Shown: piece after piece, positions 35,257-44,964 of the stretch
Layout: each line of letters starts with the position of its first letter
Position numbering within the stretch: the first letter of the stretch is position 1
Source of the DNA: an uncultured Lachnobacterium sp.
GTDB lineage: Bacteria; Bacillota; Clostridia; Lachnospirales; Lachnospiraceae
Reading direction: 5' to 3'
Assembly (NCBI GenBank): GCA_900543445.1
Contig: UQRC01000021.1
Location: 1-47,904 of the forward strand
Length of the DNA stretch: 47,904 bases
The notes under the pieces: model-generated
What the model was told of the DNA's origin: nothing
Seen by the model: the letters and a program-made list of their open reading frames with translations, nothing else
Databases searched by the model: none
Made by a program: the position numbers and the translations under genes

Positions 35257-35648
35257 GCGAACTTCGCTAACACTCCATTGACAAATGCCGGTGTTCCGTC
35301 ATTGCCGTATTTCTTGGCAAGTTCTACTGCCTCATTGATGGAAACCTTGGTAGGAATGCTCTCCTCATAACGAATCTCATATACTGCGAGACGGATCAAA
35401 GTAAGATCCACCTTGCCCATACGACTCGTCTTCCAGCTTTCCGACACTTCGTTGATCGCTGCATCCAATTCTTCGACTTTTGCAAAAATATCATTGCACT
35501 TGTCTGTCAGATATGCGCGATCCTCATCACTTAATCCGGCAATCTCTTCTTCAAATAAAGTAAACTGCTCCGGAATCTCTTCTGCCTTATGAAACTCCAC
35601 GCGAAATAGCATCTTAAACGTGTTTTCTCTTAATTCTCTTCTTGTCAT
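35253..35648 (-). CDS. nusB: Transcription antitermination factor NusB
   Basis: 131-residue all-helical RNA-binding protein of the rRNA antitermination complex. N-terminal Arg-rich RRELRENTFKMLFRVEF and C-terminal VSINEAVELAKKYGNDG and PAFVNGVLAK are characteristic. I start at 35648 (MTRREL) with GGGAG five bases upstream; the four earlier codons begin with TTG and contain the ribosome site. Confidence 0.94.
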   Translation of the reverse strand: MTRRELRENTFKMLFRVEFHKAEEIPEQFTLFEEEIAGLSDEDRAYLTDKCNDIFAKVEELDAAINEVSESWKTSRMGKVDLTLIRLAVYEIRYEESIPTKVSINEAVELAKKYGNDGTPAFVNGVLAKFA

Positions 35649-35694
35649 TCTCTCTCCCAAACCACATGCTGCGCATCTCCGGCGAAGTGTTTTT

Positions 35695-35754
35695 GAATCA
35701 TAGGAAGGAATTTCCTATGATTCAAGAAAGGATGTCCACATCTGGACATCCTTT
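35695..35754 (-). terminator. Two tandem perfect hairpins between asp23 and nusB
   Basis: Hairpin one: 12-bp arms 35695-35706 and 35712-35723 (GAATCATAGGAA and its complement). Hairpin two: 12-bp arms 35727-35738 and 35743-35754 (AAAGGATGTCCA and its complement) with a four-base loop. On the minus strand hairpin two comes first and is followed only by TTTC. It may end part of the asp23 transcripts; the pair could also be a processing or stability element ahead of nusB. Confidence 0.5.
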
Positions 35755-35825
35755 CTATCGCCGTAAGCATCGCCCACGATCATCATCGCCGCTAGTGGTA
35801 TCATTATTGTTCTTTAAATACCGTT

Positions 35826-36203
35826 CTATTCACCATCTGCCATATCTACGCTGGCGATACGAACATTGACAACGGCAACCGTTAATCCTGTCATATTCTC
35901 AATTGCTGACTTAACCTTGTCCTGTACCTTGGCAGACACATCCGGAATACTATAGCCATATGCAATATTGATAGCGACATCTACTTTGACTTCGTTCTCC
36001 ATTACCTCAACAAGGATTCCCTTGGAAAGATTCTTCATCCCAAGCTTGCTGACGATCTCATTCGTAATGTTGCCCGCCATAGAGCTGACACCTTCTACTT
36101 CTGTTGTGGCAAGACCGGCAATAATAGCAACGACTTCATCTGCAACACGCACATCGCCAACCTGGTCTGATTTTATCTTAAACGTTTTTCTGTTATCAGC
36201 CAT
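35826..36203 (-). CDS. Asp23/Gls24-family envelope stress protein
   Basis: 125-residue soluble protein of the Asp23 family (DUF322): VRVADEVVAIIAGLATTEVE, GVSSMAGN, and VDVAINIAYGYSIPDV. Family members are abundant, associate with the membrane surface and respond to cell-wall stress, but their exact function is unknown. Start at 36203 has GAGGAGG nine bases upstream; a longer frame to 36233 runs into that ribosome site. It heads the large operon and lies before nusB, a common arrangement in Clostridia. Confidence 0.9.
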   Translation of the reverse strand: MADNRKTFKIKSDQVGDVRVADEVVAIIAGLATTEVEGVSSMAGNITNEIVSKLGMKNLSKGILVEVMENEVKVDVAINIAYGYSIPDVSAKVQDKVKSAIENMTGLTVAVVNVRIASVDMADGE

Positions 36204-36236
36204 CTTACAATGCCTCCTCAGTAATTTTCTCAATAT

Positions 36237-36265
36237 ATTATAACAGACTCTATACTATTTGCAAA
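36237..36265 (-). promoter_or_regulatory. Sigma-A promoter of the asp23-nusB-...-recN operon
   Basis: Minus strand: -35 TTTGCA (36265-36260), 17-base spacer, -10 TATAAT (36242-36237). RNA would start near 36230, 27 bases before the asp23 start codon. Confidence 0.7.
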
Positions 36266-36300
36266 GTCATAAATTTTATTTACCGGATAGCATCTGCTGA

Positions 36301-37443
36301 TTAAACGGTCTGTCCTTTTGCGACAAATACCTGGAAAGAGTCATTACCGGTCAGGGATTTTCCCTCCGTGATCGTTACATCCTTATCCGTGATCACATAC
36401 TCTACGCTGGCGTTGTCCTCAACAACGGTATCCTGCATCAGGACACAGTTCTTAACCTTCGCGCCTTTGCCGATGTGAACGCCACGGAATAAAATACTGT
36501 TTTCAACTTCTCCCTCGATGACACAACCATCCGCAACCATCACGTTCTTGGCCTTGGAACCGTTGATGTAGCGTGTCGGGTTATCGTCACGAATCTTGGT
36601 ATAAATCTGATTTCCGGAGAACAAAGCATTCAGGTTTTCTTCTTCCAGAAGCTTCATATTCTCCTCAAAATAGCTCTTCATATCATGAATCTCTGCCACA
36701 TATCCATCGTAACAGTAACCTCTGACATCAAGATGCTCGATCTGTCTCTCTAAAATATCACGGACAAAGCTTGTATATCCATGTACAAAAGCGTCATCGA
36801 TCATGCGGATCAGAAGCTCACGTTCCACAACATAGATATTCAGGCAGAAGTTCATCTCGCCCTTCTCTGTCGGATTGATATAAATTTTGCTGACATGATC
36901 CCCATTCACGCCCAAAGCGTAATACAGATCAAGAGCCTCAGTACTCTGTTTAATGAGAGGCTTAGGAATCTCCTGCTTACGATATACAACCGTTGCATCC
37001 GCTCCGCTCTCAATGTGCGCATGCAAGAGATCATTAAAATCAAAGTTGACAGCAATATTGGAATCTGTCATGATGACATATTTCTCTGTCTGCTTCTTTA
37101 AATATCCGCGGATACTCTCCAAAGCCTCGATGCGTCCCTCATACACCTTAACCTGCTTCTGTGCATAAGGAGGAACAATATTAAGTCCTCCGTTCTTTCT
37201 TGTCAGATCCCACTCACGGCCGCTTCCAAGATGATCCATAAGTGAATGATAATTCTTGCGTACAAGAATGGAAATATTGTCGATACCACAATGCACCATG
37301 CTTGAGATCATAAAATCACACATACGATATCTGCTTGCAAACGGAATAGAAGCCATCAGTCGCTCCGTTACCAGCTCCGGTACAAGTGAATCATAGCTGT
37401 TCGGGAAAATGATTCCCAATGCCTCTGCTTTTGAATTAATCAT
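36301..37443 (-). CDS. glgD: Glucose-1-phosphate adenylyltransferase regulatory subunit GlgD
   Basis: 380 residues, homologous to GlgC but with altered nucleotide-binding residues: the N terminus reads [18 protein letters not shown] instead of the GGQGSRL loop, so it is probably not catalytic alone. It keeps the nucleotidyltransferase-like core and the C-terminal left-handed beta helix ([19 protein letters not shown]). In Firmicutes GlgD joins GlgC to give a more active ADP-glucose synthase. Start overlaps the glgC stop as ATGA. Confidence 0.93.
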   Translation of the reverse strand: MINSKAEALGIIFPNSYDSLVPELVTERLMASIPFASRYRMCDFMISSMVHCGIDNISILVRKNYHSLMDHLGSGREWDLTRKNGGLNIVPPYAQKQVKVYEGRIEALESIRGYLKKQTEKYVIMTDSNIAVNFDFNDLLHAHIESGADATVVYRKQEIPKPLIKQSTEALDLYYALGVNGDHVSKIYINPTEKGEMNFCLNIYVVERELLIRMIDDAFVHGYTSFVRDILERQIEHLDVRGYCYDGYVAEIHDMKSYFEENMKLLEEENLNALFSGNQIYTKIRDDNPTRYINGSKAKNVMVADGCVIEGEVENSILFRGVHIGKGAKVKNCVLMQDTVVEDNASVEYVITDKDVTITEGKSLTGNDSFQVFVAKGQTV

Positions 37444-38663
37444 TGTTCCTCATCCTCCTTCTCCTCGATGGTAAAGACATCCTCGTAGATCATCGCATTC
37501 GCCGGAATTATCACGCCTTCTCCAATCGTTACATTTGATGCGATCGTTGCGACATCACCGACGCCGCCCTTCTTAGGCTTCTCGCCTACCACTGCACCTT
37601 CTTTGATCACGACATTCTCAGCAATGATACAATGGCGGACTACCGCACCTGCACAGATCTTTGTATGCCCCATTACTACTGCATCTTCAACAATCGCACC
37701 TTTCTCCACCGTAACACCGGAGAATAATACAGAGTGTTTTACTGTACCCTGAATATTACATCCGTCTGTGATCATAGACTCTTCCACAGTTGCTTCCGAT
37801 CCAATACGGTGTCCGGTCAGACCACTGTTCCGGCTAAAGATTTTCCAGTTTTCATCAAAGAGGTTGATTCCACTGTGTTCCGGATCAAGGACCTCCATAT
37901 TCGCTTCCCACAGAGCTGGAATTGTTCCAACATCCTTCCAGTATCCATTAAAATGATAAGCGTACATCTTACGATCATCGCGAAGCAGATTCGGAATGAT
38001 ATTCTTACCGAAATCGTTCTCTGACTTCGGATCCTCCTCATCCTCGATGAGATATTTCTTCAAGATATTCCAGTTAAAAATATAAATTCCCATAGATGCA
38101 AGGTTCGACTTCGGATTCTTCGGCTTCTCCTGGAACTCCGTAATACGGTCATCTTCATCTGCAACCATCAGTCCAAATCTGGAAGCATCCTCCCACGGCA
38201 CTTCCATAACTGCAACCGAGAATTCCGCCCCCTTCTTCTTATGGAATTCAAGGAAATCACTGTAATCCTGCTTGCAGATCTGATCTCCAGATAAAATGAT
38301 CACATACTGTGGATCATAACGCTCGATAAACGCAATATTCTGATAGATTGCATTCGCGGTACCCTTATACCAATCGGATCCCGATGCCTTCTGATAAGGA
38401 GGTAATACATGGACTCCTCCGTATAAACGGTCAAGATCCCAAGGCTGACCGTTTCCAATGTATTCGTTCAACACGAATGGCTGATACTGCGTCAGAATAC
38501 CAACCGTGTCAATGCCGGAATTCACACAATTTGATAAAGGAAAATCAATAATTCGATACTTTCCGCCAAACGGAACCGCAGGCTTCGCAAGCTTCTGTGT
38601 CAAAGCATAAAGTCTGGAGCCCTGACCCCCGGCAAGTAGCATCGCTACAAGTTCTTTTGCCAT
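37440..38663 (-). CDS. glgC: Glucose-1-phosphate adenylyltransferase GlgC
   Basis: 407-residue enzyme making ADP-glucose, the committed step of glycogen synthesis. Catalytic loop [14 protein letters not shown] at ~10, [26 protein letters not shown] and the C-terminal beta helix with hexapeptide repeats are intact. AAAGGGG precedes the ATG. Forms an operon with glgD; glgA lies 30 kb away in this window. Confidence 0.95.
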   Translation of the reverse strand: MAKELVAMLLAGGQGSRLYALTQKLAKPAVPFGGKYRIIDFPLSNCVNSGIDTVGILTQYQPFVLNEYIGNGQPWDLDRLYGGVHVLPPYQKASGSDWYKGTANAIYQNIAFIERYDPQYVIILSGDQICKQDYSDFLEFHKKKGAEFSVAVMEVPWEDASRFGLMVADEDDRITEFQEKPKNPKSNLASMGIYIFNWNILKKYLIEDEEDPKSENDFGKNIIPNLLRDDRKMYAYHFNGYWKDVGTIPALWEANMEVLDPEHSGINLFDENWKIFSRNSGLTGHRIGSEATVEESMITDGCNIQGTVKHSVLFSGVTVEKGAIVEDAVVMGHTKICAGAVVRHCIIAENVVIKEGAVVGEKPKKGGVGDVATIASNVTIGEGVIIPANAMIYEDVFTIEEKEDEEQ

Positions 38664-38786
38664 ATTTTTGTCCCCTTTCGTACAAGTTCAATCTTTACTT
38701 CTATCCTACCATATTGTTGTCTGTATTCCTAGTCTCATTCGACGAATTTTGCATCTTTTATTCAAAAAATTTACATAATACAGAAA

Positions 38787-38839
38787 AAAGCGCATGACAT
38801 TATTCTTTGTTGAGAACAAAGCATAACATCATACGCTTT
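38787..38839 (-). terminator. Terminator of the TrpXYZ-like importer operon
   Basis: Arms of 25 bases (38787-38811 and 38815-38839) pair almost throughout, with a three-base loop, three G-U type pairs and one mismatch. On the minus strand the stem ends in a run of T. It separates the importer operon from glgC. Confidence 0.8.
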
Positions 38840-38849
38840 CTACGTTTAA

Positions 38850-39653
38850 TTAAGACAATAATGCCTTATCGTTTGCAAATTCTTCTCCGCTGACTTTCTC
38901 AAACTGAGAGAGCAGATCCTGCACTGTCAGTTTCTTCTTTTCCTCACCTGCGATGTTTAAAATCACCTTACCCTCATGCATCATGATCAGTCGGTTACCA
39001 TGTGCGATTGCATCACGCATATTATGTGTGACCATCATAGCCGTCAGATGATTCTCCGAGATGATCTTGTCCGAGATTTCAAGCACCTTGGCAGCTGTCT
39101 TCGGGTCAAGTGCTGCAGTATGCTCGTCCAGCAGTAAAAGCTTCGGTTTCTGGATGGACGCCATCAGAAGTGTGATTGCCTGTCTCTGTCCGCCGGACAA
39201 CAGACCAACCTTGCTTGTCAGACGATCTTCCAAACCGAGGTTTAAGGTTGCAAGCATCTCGCGGTATTTTTCACGTTCTGCCTTGGTAATGCCCCAGCTT
39301 AATCCCCTGGATCTTCCTCTTCTTGCGGCGATTGCCATATTCTCCTCGATGGACATTGTTGTCGCTGTACCGGTCATCGGATCCTGAAAAACACGACCAA
39401 GATACTGTGCCCTGCGATGTTCCGAAAGCTTCGTCACATCATCTCCGCCAATGAATATTTTGCCGGAATCGACCGGCCACACACCAGCTACTGCATTGAG
39501 TGTTGTGGATTTGCCGGCTCCGTTACCACCGATCACCGTAACGAATTCGCCCTCTTCCAATGTCAGGTTTACACCGTCCAAAGCGACTTTTTCGTTGATG
39601 GTTCCAGGATTAAATACTTTTCTGATATTATCGATTTTTAACATTTCACTCAT
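38850..39653 (-). CDS. ABC importer ATPase, TrpXYZ-like system
   Basis: 267-residue ATPase: Walker A GGNGAGKST, Q-loop VFQDPMTGTATTMSI, signature LLSGGQRQAI, Walker B LLLLDEHTAALDP (His after the catalytic Glu, common in this subgroup), switch His in VTHNMRDAI. Last gene of a binding protein-permease-ATPase operon. The subgroup resembles the streptococcal TrpXYZ system proposed to import tryptophan; the substrate is not proven here. GGGGGC upstream serves as ribosome site. Confidence 0.87.
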   Translation of the reverse strand: MSEMLKIDNIRKVFNPGTINEKVALDGVNLTLEEGEFVTVIGGNGAGKSTTLNAVAGVWPVDSGKIFIGGDDVTKLSEHRRAQYLGRVFQDPMTGTATTMSIEENMAIAARRGRSRGLSWGITKAEREKYREMLATLNLGLEDRLTSKVGLLSGGQRQAITLLMASIQKPKLLLLDEHTAALDPKTAAKVLEISDKIISENHLTAMMVTHNMRDAIAHGNRLIMMHEGKVILNIAGEEKKKLTVQDLLSQFEKVSGEEFANDKALLS

Positions 39654-39656
39654 CGT

Positions 39657-40613
39657 TTACAGCCCCCTTGTCGCTTTCTTCTTATCCTTCAGATACGGAA
39701 TAGCAAGGAAGATTGCTACCACGATTGCTGAGAACAGTTTCAGATCGTCGGAAGGGAATTTCAGCCACAGGATAATGCTCAGTACCAAATAGTACAGAAT
39801 TGCTCCTGCGATTACGGAAAACAGCGTGTATGCAAAAGCAAGCTTCTTTCCTGCACAGATTTTGCCGAACAAAACATCTCCGATGATAACAGCTGCAAGA
39901 CCGATAACGATCGCACCACGTCCCATATTGACATCGGCAGCACCCTGATACTGTGCATACAAAGCGCCCGACAGACCAACGAGTCCATTGGAAAGCATCA
40001 GTGCAAGCACCTTACAGAAATTCGTATTGATTCCCTGTGCACGTGCCATCTGGGCATTACATCCGGTAGCACGGATGGCATGTCCCTGCTCCGTGCCAAA
40101 ATACCAGTAAAGTAAAGCAACCACAACCACGCAGAATAAAATACAGGTTGCAAATACGCGGATTCTCGTACCTGTATCACCGGATACATAACGCAGAGAA
40201 ACCGGAAGATTATAATTGTCTACGCTGACCGCCTGATTGGATTTGCCCATAATATTCAGGTTGATGGAATACAGTGCAATCTGCGTTAAAATTCCCGCAA
40301 GGATTGGCGGAATACCAAGCTTTGTATGTAACAGACCCGTGATCAGTCCGGCGATCATGCCTGCAGCAAATGCAAACAATAAGGAAAGCCACGGATTCAT
40401 ATTGCCACGGATCAGCATAACTGCTACTGCGCCACCGGTCGCAAACGATCCGTCGACCGACAGATCCGCAAAATCAAGCAATTTATATGTAATATAGACT
40501 CCCAAAGCAAGAAGTCCCCAGATCAATCCCTGTGCGATGGAGCCCGGTATCGCACGTAACAGTGCGAGCGGACTCAGGGAAGCAAAATAAGCAGATAATA
40601 ACACCTTACCCAT
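39657..40613 (-). CDS. ABC importer permease, TrpXYZ-like system
   Basis: 318-residue membrane protein of the branched-chain-type permease family (LivH-like): LIWGLLALGVYITYKLLDFADLSVDGSF, PPILAGILTQIALYSINLNI, and SNGLVGLSGALYAQYQG. About eight or nine hydrophobic helices. Start uncertain: the ATG at 40613 touches the G-run AAGGGGGG, while a GTG three codons later has a nine-base spacing. Ten bases separate it from the binding-protein gene. Confidence 0.87.
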   Translation of the reverse strand: MGKVLLSAYFASLSPLALLRAIPGSIAQGLIWGLLALGVYITYKLLDFADLSVDGSFATGGAVAVMLIRGNMNPWLSLLFAFAAGMIAGLITGLLHTKLGIPPILAGILTQIALYSINLNIMGKSNQAVSVDNYNLPVSLRYVSGDTGTRIRVFATCILFCVVVVALLYWYFGTEQGHAIRATGCNAQMARAQGINTNFCKVLALMLSNGLVGLSGALYAQYQGAADVNMGRGAIVIGLAAVIIGDVLFGKICAGKKLAFAYTLFSVIAGAILYYLVLSIILWLKFPSDDLKLFSAIVVAIFLAIPYLKDKKKATRGL

Positions 40614-40623
40614 CCCCCCTTAA

Positions 40624-41634
40624 TTAATTCGTTTCAATTGCTGCATAATCATCCGGAATTGTAATTCCAAGCTGATCACAGATGTCTTTGTTGTACTCTT
40701 TTGTTACCTGAGGAGCAGACTCAACATTCATAGTTGAAATATCTGCACCGTTGACAAGGATGTCATAAGCCATCTCTCCTGCTTTGTATCCGATATCATA
40801 GTAGCTGATGGAAAGTGTTGCAACACCACAACCGCTACAGATTCCTTCTTCTCCGGCGATAATCGGAACACCTGCCGGAAGTGCAATATTGTTGATTGCT
40901 TCTGTATTCTGTGCCATTGTGTTATCGGTTGGAATGTAGATAACATCAGCATACTCGATTGCGCTCTGAACAACAGAACCGATATCGTTAGAATCGGATG
41001 CCGTAAACTCTTTGTAGCTGATGGAATCCTCGTCGAGATACTTCTCGAACTCAGTTGCCTGATACTTGGAGTTTGCCTCTGCAGAACAGTAAAGAATTGC
41101 GACATCCTTTGCATCCGGGAATAACTCAACAAGCATATTCTCCTGCTCATCAAGTGGAGCAAGATCACTGGTTCCGGAAATATTTCTTCCGGTAGCACCG
41201 CTCCAGTCAGACATCTCAAGAGCCGTTGCATAATCCGTTACGGATGTTCCAAGAATCGGAATATCGGTTGTTGCAGCGGCACATGCCTGTAATGCAAGTG
41301 TTGCATTGGCAAGGATGAGATCAACATTGCCAGATACGAAATTGTTTGCGATTGTAGAAGCGTTTGCCTGCTCGTTCTGTGCGTTCTGCAGATCAAACTT
41401 TACATTATCACCAAGTTTATCCTTTAATGCAGCCTCAAATCCTTCCGTAGCAGCATCCAGTGCCGGATGTTCCAGCTGCTGGCAGATTCCGATATTATAT
41501 ACCTTTCCGTCTGTCGATGTACTTCCTGACTGTGTTGAAGAATTGGATGAAGTAGATTCTCCTCCACAAGCTCCAAGTGCCAGTACCATTGCTGCTGATA
41601 GCGCAACAGCCATCATTTTTCTCATGTTTTTCAT
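40624..41634 (-). CDS. ABC substrate-binding lipoprotein (TrpX-like)
   Basis: 336-residue lipoprotein: signal with lipobox LGAC (Cys at ~23), Ser/Thr-rich linker, then a type I periplasmic-binding fold starting YNIGICQQLEHPALDAATEG. The family (ABC_sub_bind) is linked to aromatic amino-acid uptake in streptococci. VYIPTDNTMAQN and PIIAGEEGICSGCGVAT are conserved stretches. Ribosome site GGAGG ten bases before the ATG. First gene of the operon. Confidence 0.88.
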   Translation of the reverse strand: MKNMRKMMAVALSAAMVLALGACGGESTSSNSSTQSGSTSTDGKVYNIGICQQLEHPALDAATEGFEAALKDKLGDNVKFDLQNAQNEQANASTIANNFVSGNVDLILANATLALQACAAATTDIPILGTSVTDYATALEMSDWSGATGRNISGTSDLAPLDEQENMLVELFPDAKDVAILYCSAEANSKYQATEFEKYLDEDSISYKEFTASDSNDIGSVVQSAIEYADVIYIPTDNTMAQNTEAINNIALPAGVPIIAGEEGICSGCGVATLSISYYDIGYKAGEMAYDILVNGADISTMNVESAPQVTKEYNKDICDQLGITIPDDYAAIETN

Positions 41635-41683
41635 ACTCTATATCCTCCACATATTAAGTATATGTATATAAAATTACTTTTTC

Positions 41684-41713
41684 ATTTTAGCACACCAAAG
41701 CGTTAATATGCAA
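41684..41713 (-). promoter_or_regulatory. Promoter of the TrpXYZ-like operon
   Basis: Minus strand: -35 TTGCAT (41713-41708), 18-base spacer ending in TGC (extended -10), -10 TAAAAT (41689-41684). RNA would start near 41677. A small palindrome, ACATAT and ATATGT around five bases (41649-41665), lies in the leader. Confidence 0.6.
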
Positions 41714-41723
41714 GTGTATTTTA

Positions 41724-43241
41724 TCAGATAATGATACAGACCATTCCGCCTTTGCTGTCATTGACAATTTTGTTCATCGTATCCTGCAGTTTCATCTGAC
41801 ACTCATCGTCCATCTGCATGATCTTGCTGCGGATTCCGTCCTCCATCAACTCACCCACAGATTTGCCGAAGATATTCGTCGTCCAGATTCCCTCGCCGCT
41901 CTCCTCTCCTGCCTTTATATATTCGATCAGATCATTTGCCTGCTCCTCACTGCCGACGATTGGTGCAATCTCCGTCTCGATGTTCGCCTTGATCATATGA
42001 ATGGACGGTGAGAGTGCACGCATTTTGACGCCGAACTTGCCACCGTGCTGGATCAGAACCGGATTTTCCATACGGATATCGGAAAGCCCCGGCATCACCA
42101 CACCATAGCCTTTCTGCTCCACTGCATCCATCGCATCCTTGACACGCTCATACTCCTTCTTCATCTGAGCCAGAGACTGCAGCATCGAGATCATCTGGTA
42201 TTCCCCGTCAATCTCCACGCCTGTCATCTCACTAATATAGGAAAAATAAAATTTGTCATCAATATCCATCCGGATTGCGACAGTTCCATCCGACAGATTC
42301 ATGCTTTGCAGCTGGATATCCTTGAAAAAAGCGTCATCCCCATGTGCATTCATCTGTTCCGCAAGATTCTTTTCTGCGCCAAGCGCACCGGCATCCGAAA
42401 TCTTATCGATCCGTTTTAAAAAATCTCCGGCTGCATGAAGCAGTGCTGCTTTGACCGGATGTTCGATTGGCAGCATTTCCGTCCACTTTGGGATAAAATA
42501 ATCAATTCTTGTAACCGGAAACTCCATCAGAATGGCACTCATAATATGTAAGATGTCCTCGCGGTGCATCTGCTGACAGTTGACCGGCACTACCCTGGTC
42601 TCATACTGCTTCTCGAGAAAGTCTTTCAGTTGCCTTGTCTCCTCGCTGTACGGACGCATCGAATTTAATACAACAACATATGGCTTTCCAATCTCTTCAA
42701 GCTTCGTGATTGTCGTCTTTTCTGCTTCTGTATATGCATCGCGTTCCAGTTCTCCGATCGAACCGTCCGTCACAACAACGATCCCGATGGTTGCATGATC
42801 ACGGATCACCTTCTCCGTCCCGATGCGCGCTGCATCAACAAACGGAATCTCCTCCTCCATCCACGGTGTCTTGACCATACGGTTCTCATCGCCCTCCATA
42901 TGTCCGCTTGCACCCTGCACCATAAATCCGACGCAGTCGATCAGCCGAACCTTGATCTCGCTTTGATCCGCCAGCATAATGCTTGCAGCCTCCTGCGGGA
43001 TGAATTTCGGTTCCGTCGTCATAATCGTTTTGCCCGCAGCTGACTGTGGCAGTTCGTCCTCCGCACGCCTTCTTGCATTCTCGTCTTCCATATTCGGCAA
43101 CACGAACAAATCCATAAATCGCTTAATAAATGTAGATTTTCCGGTACGGACCGGTCCTACAACTCCGATATAAATTTCTCCGTTCGTCCGTCCCTGGATA
43201 TCTTTATATAAATCAAAGTCTCGGTTTTCTCTGCTTTCCAT
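41724..43241 (-). CDS. spoIVA: Stage IV sporulation protein A (SpoIVA), spore-coat scaffold ATPase
   Basis: 505-residue TRAFAC-class ATPase that polymerises around the forespore and anchors the coat. Walker A GPVRTGKSTF at ~30, Walker B-like RLIDCVGFMV, a long middle domain and the C-terminal end GGMVCIII, which in Bacillus contacts SpoVM and the membrane. Complete. AAAGGGG eight bases before the ATG. It has its own sigma-E-like promoter in the short gap after malQ. Confidence 0.96.
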   Translation of the reverse strand: MESRENRDFDLYKDIQGRTNGEIYIGVVGPVRTGKSTFIKRFMDLFVLPNMEDENARRRAEDELPQSAAGKTIMTTEPKFIPQEAASIMLADQSEIKVRLIDCVGFMVQGASGHMEGDENRMVKTPWMEEEIPFVDAARIGTEKVIRDHATIGIVVVTDGSIGELERDAYTEAEKTTITKLEEIGKPYVVVLNSMRPYSEETRQLKDFLEKQYETRVVPVNCQQMHREDILHIMSAILMEFPVTRIDYFIPKWTEMLPIEHPVKAALLHAAGDFLKRIDKISDAGALGAEKNLAEQMNAHGDDAFFKDIQLQSMNLSDGTVAIRMDIDDKFYFSYISEMTGVEIDGEYQMISMLQSLAQMKKEYERVKDAMDAVEQKGYGVVMPGLSDIRMENPVLIQHGGKFGVKMRALSPSIHMIKANIETEIAPIVGSEEQANDLIEYIKAGEESGEGIWTTNIFGKSVGELMEDGIRSKIMQMDDECQMKLQDTMNKIVNDSKGGMVCIII

Positions 43242-43270
43242 AAAAAAATCCCCTTTCTCATATATTCCTA

Positions 43271-43299
43271 AATATATGGGAAAGAGGACTCAAATATGC
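43271..43299 (-). promoter_or_regulatory. Sigma-E-like promoter of spoIVA
   Basis: Minus strand: GCATATT (43299-43293), 14-base spacer, CATATATT (43278-43271). This fits the B. subtilis sigma-E pattern (GHATATT-like -35, N13-15, CATACAMT-like -10) with one or two differences. RNA would start near 43264, 23 bases before the ATG. Confidence 0.65.
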
Positions 43300-43308
43300 T
43301 TATTCGTT

Positions 43309-44850
43309 TTATTTTTCAGTGGATGCTTCTGCCGCTTTCTTAGCCTCAGCTTCCTTTTCGACCCTGAGTTCTTTATTTACACGGCCATACATCTGCATGT
43401 AATGATGAAGCTTCTTTGCAATCTTCGTATCAATCTGCTCCGGTGTGGCACGCCACTTCCAGTTCTCGCCAAGTGTTGATGGTGTATTGATACGAGCTTC
43501 GGATCCAAGTCCGAGAATATCCTGCATCGGAACGATTGCCATATCTGCAACAGACGACCATGCCGCACGCATCATACCCCAGTTGTATCCTTCCTCCTTG
43601 GTCAGATTCAGGTATTCCTTGGCATATTTAACGGATGCCTTCGGTGCTGTCTTCATCCAGCCCATAACCGTATCATTATCGTGTGTTCCTGTGTAGACAA
43701 CACAATGATTGGTATAAGTATGAGGAAGATAATCGCTCTCCTCTCTGCTGTCAAATGCGAACTGGATTACCTTCATTCCCGGGAATCCGGAATCCTTGAG
43801 AAGTTTATGTACCGATGGTGTCAGGAAACCAAGATCCTCAACGATGATTGGAAGCTTTCCTAACTTCTTCTCAAGCTCAGTAAACAGATCCATACCCGGA
43901 CCTTCCTTCCACTGACCGTTCTTGGCAGTGTCATCCTTGGCCGGAATCGCATAATATGAATCAAATCCACGGAAATGGTCAATACGGATGATATCATACA
44001 GTTCAGACATCGCCTTAATACGACGTGTCCACCAGGTATATCCATCCTTCTTCATCACATCCCAACGGAATAACGGGTTGCCCCACAACTGTCCATCATC
44101 GGAAAAAGCGTCAGGTGGACATCCTGCGACCTCGATCGGCTCAAGATTCTCATCCAGATAGAACTGATCCGGATTGGCCCATACATCCGCAGAATCTCCT
44201 GCGACATAGATTGGGACATCTCCGATAATCTCAATGCCTTCCTCATTGGCATAAGCCTTCAGCTCATTCCACTGCTTGTAAAACAGATACTGAAGCATCT
44301 TGTAGAAGCGGATTTCTTCCGCATATTGTTCCTTAGCTGCTTCCATCGCTTCCTTTTTGCGAAGGCGAAGATCTTTGTCCCACTTTGACCATGCCTGACC
44401 GTCATTGGCATCCTTTAACGCCATAAACAGCGCATAATCATCGAGCCATTGTTTCTCCTTCTCACAGAATTCTTCGAAATCCTGTGGTTTCTTCTTCATA
44501 AAGCGCACATACGCTTTACGCAAAAGTGCATAACGTGATTCGTACATAATTCCGTAATCAACGTATTTTGGATTTGAGCCCCACTTGAAGGACTCACATT
44601 CTTTCTTCGTCAGTAATTTGTCCTTGCACAGATATTCCAGATCAATAAAATATGGATTACCGGCGAAGCTTGAGAATGACTGGTACGGAGAATCTCCGTA
44701 ACTGGTTGGACATATTGGAAGAATCTGCCAATATTTCTGACCTCCCCTGACCAGAAAATCGACGAACTTCCTAGCCTGCTTTCCCATAGTTCCGATTCCA
44801 TACGGCGACGGAAGGGATGAAATAGGCATAAGTACGCCACTTGTTCTCAT
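43309..44850 (-). CDS. malQ: 4-alpha-glucanotransferase (amylomaltase)
   Basis: 513-residue GH77 enzyme that transfers alpha-1,4-glucan segments, remodelling maltodextrins or glycogen. MRTSGVLMPISSLPSPYGIG at the start, ICPTSYGDSPYQSFS, RIDHFRGFDSYYAIP with the nucleophile Asp, PIIVEDLGFLTP with the acid/base Glu, and YTGTHDNDTVMGW with the third carboxylate. All catalytic residues are present. Ribosome site AGGAGG eight bases before the ATG. It may serve glycogen made by the Glg enzymes in this window. Confidence 0.95.
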   Translation of the reverse strand: MRTSGVLMPISSLPSPYGIGTMGKQARKFVDFLVRGGQKYWQILPICPTSYGDSPYQSFSSFAGNPYFIDLEYLCKDKLLTKKECESFKWGSNPKYVDYGIMYESRYALLRKAYVRFMKKKPQDFEEFCEKEKQWLDDYALFMALKDANDGQAWSKWDKDLRLRKKEAMEAAKEQYAEEIRFYKMLQYLFYKQWNELKAYANEEGIEIIGDVPIYVAGDSADVWANPDQFYLDENLEPIEVAGCPPDAFSDDGQLWGNPLFRWDVMKKDGYTWWTRRIKAMSELYDIIRIDHFRGFDSYYAIPAKDDTAKNGQWKEGPGMDLFTELEKKLGKLPIIVEDLGFLTPSVHKLLKDSGFPGMKVIQFAFDSREESDYLPHTYTNHCVVYTGTHDNDTVMGWMKTAPKASVKYAKEYLNLTKEEGYNWGMMRAAWSSVADMAIVPMQDILGLGSEARINTPSTLGENWKWRATPEQIDTKIAKKLHHYMQMYGRVNKELRVEKEAEAKKAAEASTEK

Positions 44851-44884
44851 AAGCTATACCTCCTGCTTTATTTGCTTCTTTAAT

Positions 44885-44935
44885 ACTATAACACTTTTTT
44901 GTCCTCTTGTAAAAAACTTTCTCGAATGATAGTAT
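44885..44935. promoter_or_regulatory. Overlapping divergent promoters of malQ and the CLC gene
   Basis: Minus: TTTACA (44913-44908), 17 bases, TATAGT (44890-44885), for malQ. Plus: TTGTAA (44907-44912), 17 bases, TAGTAT (44930-44935), for the anion transporter. The two -35 boxes occupy the same bases, so polymerase cannot sit on both at once. Confidence 0.6.
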
Positions 44936-44964
44936 AAAAATAATAAATCACGAGGTGAAATGTT

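Noticed and set aside
44851..44964. Fluoride riboswitch before the CLC gene
   Set aside because: The region is AT-rich and filled by two overlapping promoters; I see no GGNGAUGG-type core.
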